From: Zychaea mexicana
Taxonomy: Eukaryota; Mucoromycota; Mucoromycetes; Mucorales; Lichtheimiaceae
Direction: 5' to 3'
Length of the DNA: 64,000 nt
Assembly (NCBI RefSeq): GCF_025766255.1
Contig: NW_026516777.1
Location: forward strand, 1 to 64,000
Numbering within the stretch: position 1 is the stretch's first letter; the number at the start of each line of letters is the position of its first letter. Shown here piece after piece: positions 21,172 to 31,413 of the stretch. The translations under genes were made by a program, and so were the position numbers. Under the pieces are notes generated by a model, which was given only the letters and a program-made list of their open reading frames with translations, made no database searches and had not been told where the DNA came from.

Positions 21172-22742
21172 TCAGTCCAATATAGGTCGTTGCTGCTGCT
21201 GCTGTTGTTGATCTTCTTCATTGCCGTTGCTGATGTTCGGTGAGGAATAAGGCGGGGGCTCAGTACCGCCTGGATGAGGTGAAGTGGCTGTCTGGCCATC
21301 AATGGTGATCAAGACAGGGGGGTGTGCGCTCTCATCTGGCGGTTGCTGTCGATTATTTTGTAATAGCATTTGTTGCTGTGATGTACCGCCAGCGCTACTA
21401 CTACTACTACTACTACTACTGCCACTACTGCTGCTTCCTTCAATATCATTAGTATTAATATTGCTATAAGTGTTGTTGTTGTTGTTTCTGCTGCTGTTTT
21501 GAAAGCTCCCAGAAGCGAGTAGTATTGTGTCATTTTCGGATCCGTATGCAGGTGGTGGTGCGCGTGTACCCTGAGACGGCGCCAATCCCCATTTTTTCAC
21601 GTTTGCCTCGACAAACACGAATCCCATTTGTCCCAAGTTGACGTGCACCTGACAAGGACCGTTTGCTCCCACCGTTGGGAACAAGTTCCATCGTAATCCC
21701 GTATATGCGTCTTCGAGTTTACGTCCGTTTCGTGTGAAAAATACAGTGCCTGTACGATGCCGGTATCCAACTCCAATCACATCGCCGTGGGTGAATGTTA
21801 ATCCGTATGGTTTGCCGTTGAATGGGGAGCTAAAGTATTTGCAGCCATTGTTGGAGAAATAGCCAATCGAGTATCGATTCCACCCTGTTACATTATTTTT
21901 CAAGTTAGTATCATCCGTATGAACCTTGACTAATCTCTTCTGCGCCACATCACACCACTTCCTTCTCTTGCTGTCATCGCAAAACTTTGATTGATTACCT
22001 GGCAACCGCCAACTCGGATACGGTTTGGTTGCCACACCAACGGAAACAGTCGTTGTTTCGGGGAGATCAAACATTTTTGCCTAGAGATGGTAAAGAGAAA
22101 GCTCTTCAGTACACACTAATCGAATTCTTAATGATCGCCCGCAGTGCATTCCCCTACAGCTATACAGCTATGAATTTGTATACTACCTCCCAGTAATACA
22201 CTTCCTGGTTCCGAGGCAAAGGAAGGTTGGTCTGCACGCACGACTCGCCGTAATTGAACTGGATTTCGGTACGGCCGGCGACAAAGCAGTTAGCATCCGG
22301 CTCCCATTCAAATTCAAAGGCCGAGACGCCTTTTTCTTGGATAGATACAAACTGGGGCGGTGTGATATCGGTGGGAATGCTATCGGGAGGATGACGCTCC
22401 TGGAAGACTAAAGAACCCCAGTTTACGATTTTGTTTTAGTTGAAAAGCAGAAGATTTCGTAATAATGCCATATAGCATCACGCATTTGGAAAAAAAAGTC
22501 CTTTCAACAGCGAACGTAAAGCCTACTCTACCTTTTGCCCGTTCATAGCTTAGTCTGGCGTCTTCAGGGAGCTGAGCAACTTGTTCTTCAGACTCGATCG
22601 GCCATTCATCAAAATCAGAGTCGCCACCACTGACGGATAAGGGCAACTCAATAGGCGAGCGGGTAAAGAATAAAAGAACAATGATTATAACAAAAAAGAC
22701 AATAATGCCAGTAATGAAAATCCATGCATAAGTGCTAAGCAT
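21172..22742 (-). CDS. SSH4/EAR1-like SPRY-domain membrane protein
   Basis: Proposed exons: 22742-22532, 22407-22187, 22080-21999, 21884-21172 (408 aa); all phases agree. One N-terminal membrane segment (about residues 6-28, AWIFITGIIVFFVIIIVLLF) is followed by the conserved block SIPTDITPPQFVSIQEKG and a SPRY domain (VSVGVATKPYPSWRLPGW, SPFNGKPYGLTFTHGDVIGVGY, FPTVGANGPCQVHVNLGQMGFVFVEANV). The tail is Ser/Asn/Gln-rich with PPAY and PPPY motifs. In yeast, Ssh4 and Ear1 are endosome/vacuole adaptors that recruit the Rsp5 ubiquitin ligase through PPxY motifs, which this arrangement matches. The ATG at 22742 is preferred because it sits just before the membrane segment; the frame is open up to an ATG at 23072, but that adds low-complexity Pro/Asn sequence and may be leader. 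The 114-nt intron 3 is in frame and stop-free. Confidence 0.85.
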
Positions 22743-22911
22743 AACTTTCGATGAATAAGAAAAAAAGATATGTCTGTAACGGGGGAAGAAGGGAGGGCGA
22801 AAGCGATAATTGGGAAGCAAGCGGAAGATAGAGTCGAAAAAGAAGTGAGGAAAAGGCAGCAAACCGGTGTTTTGAAAACGGCCGAAGTGGAAAAAAGGTG
22901 GGGAAGGGGGT

Positions 22912-22943
<32 letters not shown>

Positions 22944-23986
22944 GGTGGTGGTGGTGCTTCTGCTGGTGTAGCTGGTAGCTTGGTAATTGTTGCTTGGCGC
23001 TAGCACTGGCAATGGAAAAGTTGGGGGTGGGATGGTGGTGATGGGGGAACGGCGGAAATCATGACCAATCATAAGAGTTAGCTATTTAATCATGCAAACG
23101 GTGGAACATATTTTTTTGGGTGAATGAGCGCCTTCTCCTCTGCAATCAAAACAATGATAGCACTTCTTCTCCGTTACGAATGTGCGTTCTACTCTAGATG
23201 CAAATATTCTTGCGGTGCGCAGTAAGTCGAGTTTTGAAGGGCAATTCCTTTCCGCACTCGTCTACAGTATCATTGCATATGGGTTTTGATGCATAAAACA
23301 TATTAGATAGGTAATAGGCTATGACACCCATGTACCTACCACACGCATATAAAGCCCTTCGAAAGAGGTTGCTAGTAGCGGTAGCAGTAGTGCTGTACAC
23401 CATCCTTACTATCATACTATCTTTCATTCACCTATACCCATACATCTTTGATATTTTTGCTGAAAACAAGGCCTCAATCACCGTAGCACGCTGAGTATAT
23501 AGCCGTCTCATTGTTTCATACTCGTTCTTGACAATGACGCTATATAACGGTTTGAGTCAAACGTCCATAGTTTGTACGGATGAGAGTGTCTAACTACTCT
23601 GTCAGGTGATGATAACGGCGATACTCTAATCTAGTCGAAACTACTTTAAAAGCAACAATTGCATGAATGGAAGAAGAACCACGCAGTGAACAAGCAGCGC
23701 GTCAATCATGACAGTAAACACCAGAATGGCACGAAACATAATGACACGTAGAGATATATAGTGATGTTTAATATGTCGCGACGCGAAGTGATCGATTGGT
23801 TCTCTTCTTTTGTGTTTGCTCAGAGCCTGTACAGGTCGACAAAACCGATAACTATTTGCTTAGAAGGGGTAACTAAATAATGTCACTAAACGCCACGTGT
23901 ACATTACATATAAGCACATCCCTAAAATCATTTTGTAAGAGCGACCGTATTTCATTTCAGTCCGGCTTTATTTTACACTTACAACC
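22743..23986. other. Divergent promoter region between the SSH4-like gene and SPC2
   Basis: No gene recognised. Includes a (GTT)n tract at about 22912-22943. Confidence 0.5.
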
Positions 23987-24896
23987 ATGGCAGAAACAAA
24001 AGAACTAGGTACAACGCCTCACTTACTGTCAATGTAATTCATCGAAAAAATTGCTGATAAAGTTGAGTACATTCTCGTTTACTGCCCATCAATTACAGAC
24101 AACAGCAGTATCACGTCCAGCGTTGAAGAAGATCAGGAGTCAGTTGAAATCAGCAACAAGTATGATGGCACTCAGATCAAGAATGCAGTAGATGACCAAG
24201 TTCGCAAAGTAAGATCTACGAGATGTAGGAGCTGGGTGGAGCAGAAATATTCCTTAACATAATAGCTGAAAGGGAAAACTATGGATGTACGCGTCTCTAT
24301 TAGCACTTTGGTAGTGACAAGAGCGGCTATGTGGAAGGACACGTGCATACGGACATCAAGCTCTTGCTAGGGTATTCGTCGTGTATACTTGCAGGAGCGG
24401 CGTTCCTGTTTGAATATTATACCAGCTTTCAAGAAGCAAAACCTGTTTTGTTGTGCTCGGTTATTGTGTTTTGGCTGTTACAGGGCGTTTCATGGGCATA
24501 CAGCATCTTTGTTGAACAAAACGAGATTTTCGTGGGATACAAAAATGATCCAAAGACGCGTGATGTAAAGAACGCCATGGTGATTGGAGCATGTGATTTA
24601 TGGAGTGGCAGCGTGGTTAAGAGGAAAGACAGACCGATTTGTGAAGGCTAATACCATGTGTGGTTTTATAGCGTCAAGGCATCTTGACCATCTCAAGCGA
24701 GATGTCACGCTATTCGCCCATGTATACCATCCACATGCAATACCAGGACCAGATATTGCACAAGACAACCAAGATCAAGCTGGAGAAGAATGTGTCGTCT
24801 TGGTTTACGGAGGACGGTGTGTTGGCAGCAGAACTTGTTGATAAGGACTTGGAGAAACAGGCAGCATCCTTGTTGCGTCAGGTCCATCAGGATTGA
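23987..24896 (+). CDS. SPC2: Signal peptidase complex subunit 2
   Basis: Proposed exons: 23987-24008, 24099-24208, 24304-24564, 24672-24896; 205 aa with all phases consistent. After a short acidic N-terminus comes the family-like KYDGTQIKNAVDDQVRK, then HTDIKLLLGYSSCILAG and a two-segment membrane hairpin (LGYSSCILAGAAFLF and PVLLCSVIVFWLLQGVS). A cytosolic C-terminus follows, with SRYSPMYTIHMQYQD and SSWFTEDGVL. This matches SPC25/Spc2, a non-catalytic ER signal peptidase subunit that contacts the translocon. The second intron's acceptor was placed at TATTAG (24298-24303), which restores the conserved reading. The length fits the family. The next gene starts only 81 bp downstream. Confidence 0.88.
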
Positions 24897-24977
24897 AAGA
24901 AAAATTAATAAAAGAGAGTGTAACAGAAATTGCCCACCAAAAATAAAATTTAGGCGTGTGCACTTTGGCACTTTGAT

Positions 24978-25993
24978 ATGTCACTGTACACTTTTTTTGG
25001 ATGCCTGCTAGTTGCATACGGTCCTATTCTCTCCATATTTTTCCTATATATTGGTCAGAATGCACAGTATGTCTTGTTGATGGTATCAAGGTAACCAATT
25101 CTTTTCACCGTCATTCATGTCTTCATTCTCGCGTGTGTTCTGACAGAACATAATAATACTTCTACTATTTCACGTACAGTGCCTTTTTTTGCTTAATCGC
25201 ATTACTCATTTCAAGCGTCATCTGGTACTTTGCCAAAGCAGCGCAATTAATACATTCAGCAAGCATCGCATATAGCATTGCTGTTCAAGAAATATTTCGA
25301 TGGCTCTTCTTTTTGCTGCTAAGGTTTCTATCTTTATTCCTAACAAGAACACGCTTGGGAGGGAAAGAGAGCAAGTGAGAAGAAACAACAGCTAACTTCT
25401 CGTGATACATCAGACGTTCAGAAGCAGGACTTAACGTGGTATCGGCAAACCCTCACTCGCCATTGAATCAATCGATATTCTCATTCGTCACCGGATTCGG
25501 CTATGCTCTCACAACAGCCTTGGTCAGCTATATATCGCTGCTCGTCGAATCGATTGGTCCTGGTGTCATGATGTGTCCTTCATGTCCGCAAGCGACCACA
25601 TTCTTTATATCCGCAGCGACGACATCCATATTCTCATTGTTGCATATAACTTGGATGATGATTGCTTTTGAAGGATTTTCGAGTGTCCGTAAACCCGCTG
25701 GCGCTGCCCGTGTAGCATGGGTAATCGTGTCACATTTCGGTGCTTCTTATGCTGTAAAGTCGTTGTCCAGTCATTTCTTTGTATTAAGCAATAAACTGTA
25801 TTGTGAACAAGCACTCACACATGTGTATGTATTCCTTGCTCTTCTCTAGACTCTGTTAAACTCATCTGAAACTATTCGATATGGCTGTGTGTATGCCATC
25901 ATCATTTGCATCGGGATCCTTTCCTTTTCAACAGCCCTGGTGGCATATTCCCTTAAATCCCGGTATCAGCTCGCTCATCCACATTCTTCATAG
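24978..25993 (+). CDS. APH1: APH1, gamma-secretase subunit
   Basis: Proposed exons: 24978-25090, 25180-25323, 25414-25780, 25850-25993; 255 aa, all phases consistent. Family features in order: an N-terminal segment starting MSLYTFFGCLLVAYGP, SAFFCLIALLISSVIWYF, AVQEIFRWLFFLLLR, then SPLNQSIFSFVTGFGYA, ESIGPGV, TFFISAATTSIFSLLHITW, SHFGASY and a C-terminal membrane helix (YAIIICIGILSFSTALVAY). Seven hydrophobic segments are expected and visible. Two conserved His (LLHITW and VSHFGA) sit where animal APH1 has its intramembrane histidines. The GxxxGxxxG of animal APH1 appears here as GxxxAxxxA (TGFGYALTTA). In animals APH1 scaffolds presenilin; presence in a fungus suggests a full complex elsewhere in the genome (inference). 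Confidence 0.85.
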
Positions 25994-26176
25994 CGACACG
26001 TCTAAAGCACACAGCTACATGCCTTTACGTATATACAGGGAAGGAGCCATTCTGAATTTTTTCTTTTCTTTTTTAAGCAAGTTTTGAATGTACAAAAAAA
26101 TGATGGATTTCTCCTGTTACCCTGCATCGTGTATTCTGTGTGGGTTGTTGTTGTTATTGCTGTGTCTTTGATTACT

Positions 26177-28290
26177 CTAATCCAAATCAAGGTCCATGGG
26201 GTCAGTGTTATTGGGATCAGCGGAGGATTGCTGTTGGGTATTGCTGTTGTTATTGTTGCTAGTGCTACTGTTGCTGGTGGAAGAAGTGTTATTATTGTTT
26301 GATGATGATGTTGCGGCGTTGTTCGTCGTTCGTCCACCTGGCCCCCAGGTGAATGGACCTGGGATGGTTGTATGCCATGCAGCTGAAGGTGGTCGGTCGT
26401 TATAAATTCGACGAGCGCCTTCGAAAAGCAACGAGGACAAAGTTGGTGTGGTATCAGGGACTTGGCCGCTGTTGCTGTTGCTACCCTGTGTCGACGACGA
26501 GGATGGTGGAGGAGCTTGTTGTTGTGTTGTATTACTGCTAGACTGTCCGGGCTGTCCCGATGGTTGTTCAGGTTGTGATGATGAAGATGGGTTGTTACTG
26601 CCATCGTTACCTGCGCTAGATGGATCGTCTTTACCACCTATCACTGAATGTCGACTAACGATAACAGAAATAAATTTTCATATGAGATACCATTTCAGAC
26701 GCTATCCAATCACAATCACTTTTCTTCTTTCATCTTCCACTAATAGTTAATACCACAATTCACATACCAGACAGGACATGTTCCATTGACTTTAAGCCAT
26801 GGTTTGATACAATCTTCATGAAACACATGCGCGCACGGAAGCTCAACTACTTGCTCTGCTCCTTCAAACTCATCCTTACATACGGCACAATCGGTTTGTC
26901 TTGCTATTAAAAAATCCAAACCGCGTTCAGTGGCCTCATATATACTTGTTTTTCCAGATTGTTCCGAAATTTCTAGTTACCGATCTCTTCATCCGTTAAA
27001 CTTCGCTTTGGCAAAGAATCGATGACAGTTTCCGGTGCAGGTGGAGGCGCATTTCTCCTAAGGTAAGACAATAACATTTTAACCCCATGACTCTTTCTCT
27101 CCCTCTTGCTTTCTCTGGTTCGCCACGCGTTGCACCGCCATTAAAACGATAATCACAGCACCCGAAAACCTTACCCACTTGTTTGCTCCATCAGCTGACT
27201 AATAATGTTGTCTAAAGCGGTTTGCGAAAACACATAGTCATCCGGATTGCCGACGAGACCTGCATCAATGGGAGTACCGGCCAAGGTAGAAAGCAACTGA
27301 AGAAGGCTAATTGTGAACCGGTTTACCGTTAGAGTAACCCTTCAACGACTCCATGTCCCTGATATCGTCTTAGTCCCTTCACGAAGTATATACCTTGTAA
27401 AGTTGTTAGGTGGTCTGTTCTCGTCACCTCGAGCTTCTTGACCCTCTAATATATTCCATTGCAATGCTTAGCGACATATACATACCCACCGTCTTTCCTC
27501 GATAATCATTATCATTATCATATACCTCCACCTTCTCCTCCGTCATTCCGTTGGGGATTCATATTCAATGGACGAAACTGCCCGTCTAACATGTTACTGT
27601 AAAACACAACCGGTGGTGGTCGTCGTGTTTGTTGCTGTGATTGTGCTCCACTTCCTATACCTTCTTCGTCCTGCTGTTCACCAGCAGAAATATCACCCGC
27701 GCCATCAGGACCTTGTTGTTGTTGCTGATGCTGATGCTGTAATCCTTCGGCAGCAGAGCCCAACATGGACGTTAGCAGATTCTGTAGCATGGCTGCCAGT
27801 GGTTGTTGGTTAAGATTTCCCGGTTCGTCACCGGCGCCGGCACTACCACCTTCTCCACCTCCTTCGCTGCGTGCCCCCATGGGCGTAAAAAAGTGAAAAA
27901 TGTCATCGTCATCGCCTGTTTCGTAACGAAAGAAGGCTGTACCAGTGGCAGGATCAATACCTCCTCCTCCCGTTCGCTCGGCGTTACCACTAAAGTTGTC
28001 GTCTGTAGCAGTAGCAGCAGGAGCGCCAGCCAAGAAAGTCCGTGGATCGTTTTCCGAGTCAATCTAATTATTAACAAGTACGTTCAGTCCCAGTTCAAAA
28101 CAAATTAGACGTTTCTCTCATGTTCTTTTTTGGGCGTTATTACCTCTTCGATAAATTGTTCATTGCAACGTTGACATGTAGGGTCTGGAGCCATGTAAAT
28201 TGGTACTTCAGCACTACATGAATAGCACCAATAGCGTGGTGTTGCGGTTGTCTGTTGCGATTCTTGTCGGGATGACGGACTCGTAGACAT
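26177..28290 (-). CDS. RNF126/BCA2-like RING-H2 E3 ubiquitin ligase
   Basis: Seven proposed exons: 28290-28144, 28063-27526, 27445-27394, 27306-27175, 27057-26981, 26903-26768, 26654-26177; 519 aa, phases consistent throughout. The N-terminus has a zinc-ribbon (YWCYSCSAEVP, TCQRCNEQFIEE) and IDSENDP directly after the first splice, as in RNF115/126. A Gly/Gln-rich middle is followed by the helix YVFSQTALDNIISQLMEQ and the RING-H2: CAVCKDEF, then LPCAHVFHEDCIKPWL, GTCPVCR. The C-terminus is a long Ser/Asn/Gln tail. In animals these ligases ubiquitinate endosomal receptors and mislocalised hydrophobic proteins; the same role here is inference. The 52-nt third exon is needed to keep the frame. 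Exon 2 could end at either of two nearby GT sites. Confidence 0.87.
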
Positions 28291-28681
28291 GGTGTATGTG
28301 TGTTACAATTTCGTTATAGAAGAAAAAGAGAAAAAAAAAAGGCCTGTATCCGAATAATTTTTGTGGGGTGTTTGATAAAGTCGAACGAGTAGTGTCTGCT
28401 GGAAGTTGGAAGCAAGCGAAAGGAAAAGAAAAGCGAAACCGTCAACGATGTGTGACTCTTGACAAACGACACGCGCGCTGTTCGGAAAAGGAAATGAAAG
28501 AGTAAATGTTACTGTCGACTGATCGCCTATCCACTCCAGAAGAATGACCAGGTGCTCTTTGAGTCTCTCTCACCCTCACATGTGTCTTATTTGCTGTCGA
28601 TGTTTCCTTTTCAGGCTTAAAAACGACCTTGTTCTAGTAAATCGAGCATGATCCACGCATAAATTTGGCTATTAGTAAAGC

Positions 28682-28974
28682 TCACATTTTGTGATACCGA
28701 GTAGTGGCGACAATAGGTTTCTTCCATCTTCCGGTGGTAGTTTTCGTTGGTTCTTTTCCCCATTGTTCTATTAATGAAGAATCCTCTTATCAGTGAAAAT
28801 TGAACTATATGTGACGTGATAAGGGCTATTACATCACACTTGTATATATATGTCGCGACTGCTAACCCATCGCATATGTCGAGTAAACAAACCCTGATAC
28901 TTACGAATTGCTCGATATGTCTTTAAAAACTCTTCGTAATCGTTGTATGATTGATGATCTGTCGTTGTTTGCAT
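28682..28974 (-). CDS. Possible small two-exon gene (51 aa), unknown
   Basis: Exon 1 is 28974-28905, starting ATG (MQTTTDHQSYNDYEEF) and ending at a GTAAGT donor. Exon 2 is 28767-28682, after TTAATAG, ending TGA. The join is in phase and gives a compact, charged and aromatic protein ending in KKPIVATTRYHKM. The good splice signals and sensible composition are the only support; no domain is recognised. The exon could also be the tail of a longer gene, because a potential acceptor (CGCAG) lies directly before the start codon. Confidence 0.35.
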
Positions 28975-30039
28975 GTACTGCGCGTGTGGTGGCACTCAAA
29001 TAACTTTGAGGACATACGTGCGATGAAGGACAAAATCACAGCATAATGATTCACAAACAATGACTTTTGAGATTTTGATATCCGTTTTTGTATCCGCAGG
29101 GAGAGAGAGGGCTTCGGCTGCGCTGGAAATGTTTCTAATGGCTTCAATACAATGTTCATGGCAGGTATGAACGCATGTATTGTGCAGAGTACATACAGTG
29201 TACCCCCAACAACAATTTCAGTAGCTCTTTTCTCATCGTATATGTGTAATGTGTAGGAAAAAAACTCTGTGTTGATGCAGCGAATGCTTTTATTAATATC
29301 CTCAAAATAGGATACTAGCCTTGCATTTTGCCGACACCCTTCCCTATACTCCCCATTCCCCCCTTCACAAGGCTGAGGGCTGTACACACTCAAAATAGTC
29401 AAGCAGATATTGGTTATCATAGGTGGTGGTGATAATAATGATGTGTTACTTATAACTTACCACAATACCAGCAGCGTATGTTCCCTTTTATGCTACATTA
29501 TTACGTCGGCCTGCAGTTGCCTATTATGCTTTAATGCGACGGAGAAGATAATCAAGTAGAGTACTATATCAGTAGCTCGTAGATATGCAGTGCATTTGAC
29601 CTATTGACTTAGGCTGTCAGTGGTGTGTGCTATCGTTTTAGAAAAGCAAGCTATGACTTTCCCGCCAAACGCACGGCAATAAATTGTAAGAAGAGAATGA
29701 CTTTCTAGTGGTGCGGCAACAAATTAGTGCAAGTGGTACACATAATCATGCATCATATGCATAAGCGGACGGACCTTCCTTGTTTGTCGTTATTTGATCC
29801 TGTCTTCAAACCTTTGAACACCTTTCATCCACCCCTGAGAAAGTAAGCAAGAGAGAGAGAGAGAGAAAGCGGGTCCAAGTACTTTTGCTAACTCCTTCTT
29901 TTCTTTATTACATTTTCTTCTCTCTCTTGTCAGCCTTTATTCTTTCTGCTGTATCTTGTCTTATCCACGCCTTCTTTTTCTCTTTTGTTTTTACGCGAAG
30001 CTGACACCCATAGTCACGGCACGACAATAAATTTCAAAG
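28975..30039. other. Intergenic; promoter of the four-pass membrane gene
   Basis: A 165-codon minus-strand ORF (28923-29420) shows no domain and is probably chance. A (GA)n tract lies at about 29851-29868, and a CT-rich stretch follows to 29990 ahead of the ATG at 30040. Confidence 0.4.
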
Positions 30040-30894
30040 ATGTCTCTCTCTACAGAAACTGTTCTTTCTGGAATCCATTGGACACGTACCATTGTGCTTG
30101 TATTAGCCATTCTTATCGTCGCAACCTCCCTCAGCATCTACAGCACACATACCATCCCCATCTTTTCCTTGTTTTCACGCCATGATCAAACCATACAATC
30201 ACCGTCAACATCGCAACAGCAACTCTATCACACGAACGGGTTGATGTCAAGCAGCGTTGCTGCCACGCGTGAAACAACTGTACTCTTGGAAATGATTCAA
30301 GACCGGCGACTGATATCAACATTGGTGGCTGCACAGGCATCCGTGTTTTGCCCGCTTTTTCTGCTCTTGACAAGTAACAGCAATAACAGCAAACAGCAAC
30401 AAACCAACAACAACAACAACAATAATGACGTGGGCCACCATCGGCGAGCTTTCGCTTTGGATCTTATCTGCTGCCATGTCATCATGCCCTTTGGTTTGGC
30501 ATTGAGCTGGATTTTTTGTATCTTGTTTGACCGCAAAACCGTGTCCGCCTTAAACCAACAACAACCGGCCAGCAATAGTGCGATTGTGTCTTGGGGTAAC
30601 TTATTCCGGGACATATGTCTGCTCGACCGTTCCACACCCTTTGCAAGCGAATGGGTCTGCTTTGGCATTAATGCGATACACGGTTTAAAGTATTTGATCG
30701 TCTTGGTCCTGTTTCTCGAGATCGAACTGGTCATCGCAGCATCACTGTTGACGCGTTATCAGCGACGGCCGATCCAGCTGGAAAATAACAAGGCCGACGA
30801 TGAATGGAATGCTGCTGGCACTGCTCCTGCTGCCTCATTTATGGATGACCAGCAACGGAAGGCCCTTCTGCGTAGCGCTCAAAACCAACATTAG
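30040..30894 (+). CDS. Four-pass membrane protein, unknown
   Basis: Intact single-exon frame of 284 aa; the ATG at 30040 follows AAAG. Four hydrophobic segments: about residues 16-36 (IVLVLAILIVATSLSIY), 97-112 (ASVFCPLFLLLT), 140-160 (LICCHVIMPFGLALSWIFCILF) and 215-237 (YLIVLVLFLEIELVIAASLL). Between the first two is a Ser/Gln-rich loop, and a Gln/Asn tract (about 115-130) precedes the third. The four-pass layout recalls MARVEL-type or other fungal cortical proteins, but no diagnostic motif was seen. The C-terminus is charged and presumably cytosolic. Confidence 0.7.
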   Translation: MSLSTETVLSGIHWTRTIVLVLAILIVATSLSIYSTHTIPIFSLFSRHDQTIQSPSTSQQQLYHTNGLMSSSVAATRETTVLLEMIQDRRLISTLVAAQASVFCPLFLLLTSNSNNSKQQQTNNNNNNNDVGHHRRAFALDLICCHVIMPFGLALSWIFCILFDRKTVSALNQQQPASNSAIVSWGNLFRDICLLDRSTPFASEWVCFGINAIHGLKYLIVLVLFLEIELVIAASLLTRYQRRPIQLENNKADDEWNAAGTAPAASFMDDQQRKALLRSAQNQH

Positions 30895-31413
30895 CACAAG
30901 TGTAATATGCTTTTCTATCCCCATTTTTATACATCTTTTTAGTTACCTCACCTATCACGTTTCGCTCTTAATAATGCTAAATATTTAATACACGATGGAG
31001 GTTATATAGAAGAAGTTATACTACAGCAATACAAACAACCCCGTGCCTGTGCGCACATCGTAATACAAAGTTAGAATTTGATCTGTTTTTATTATTGCCA
31101 TAATTTAACAGAATCATGCATTTCCCAGACAAAATCCATACATGCAACATTCCCCATACGCTATCTGCATTATATGTTTCTCTCTGTGGAGGAGAAAGCA
31201 AGACTTCTCTGTACTTTCCGGAATGTACCAATGCCACCTACTGCACACGCAGAACGACGCTACTGGTGTTGGTGATAATATAATTGCTTTTGCTTTATTC
31301 TTTCCATTTCTTTGCATGTCACCCCTTCTTTCCTTATTCCTTCTCTTAAAAAGATATTACTACTGCCTTTTTTAAGCTCTAATATCTAAATTCTTTACAA
31401 TAACAATCGTAAC
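30895..31413. other. Intergenic
   Basis: 3' region of one gene and promoter of the next on the same strand. Nothing else seen. Confidence 0.5.

Noticed and set aside
22743..23072. Alternative SSH4-like start at ATG 23072
   Set aside because: Adds 110 Pro/Asn/Phe-rich residues encoded by simple repeats; family members start close to the membrane segment. Not excluded.
28923..29420. 165-codon minus-strand ORF
   Set aside because: No domain, no codon bias evident, and overlapped by the candidate small gene in another frame.
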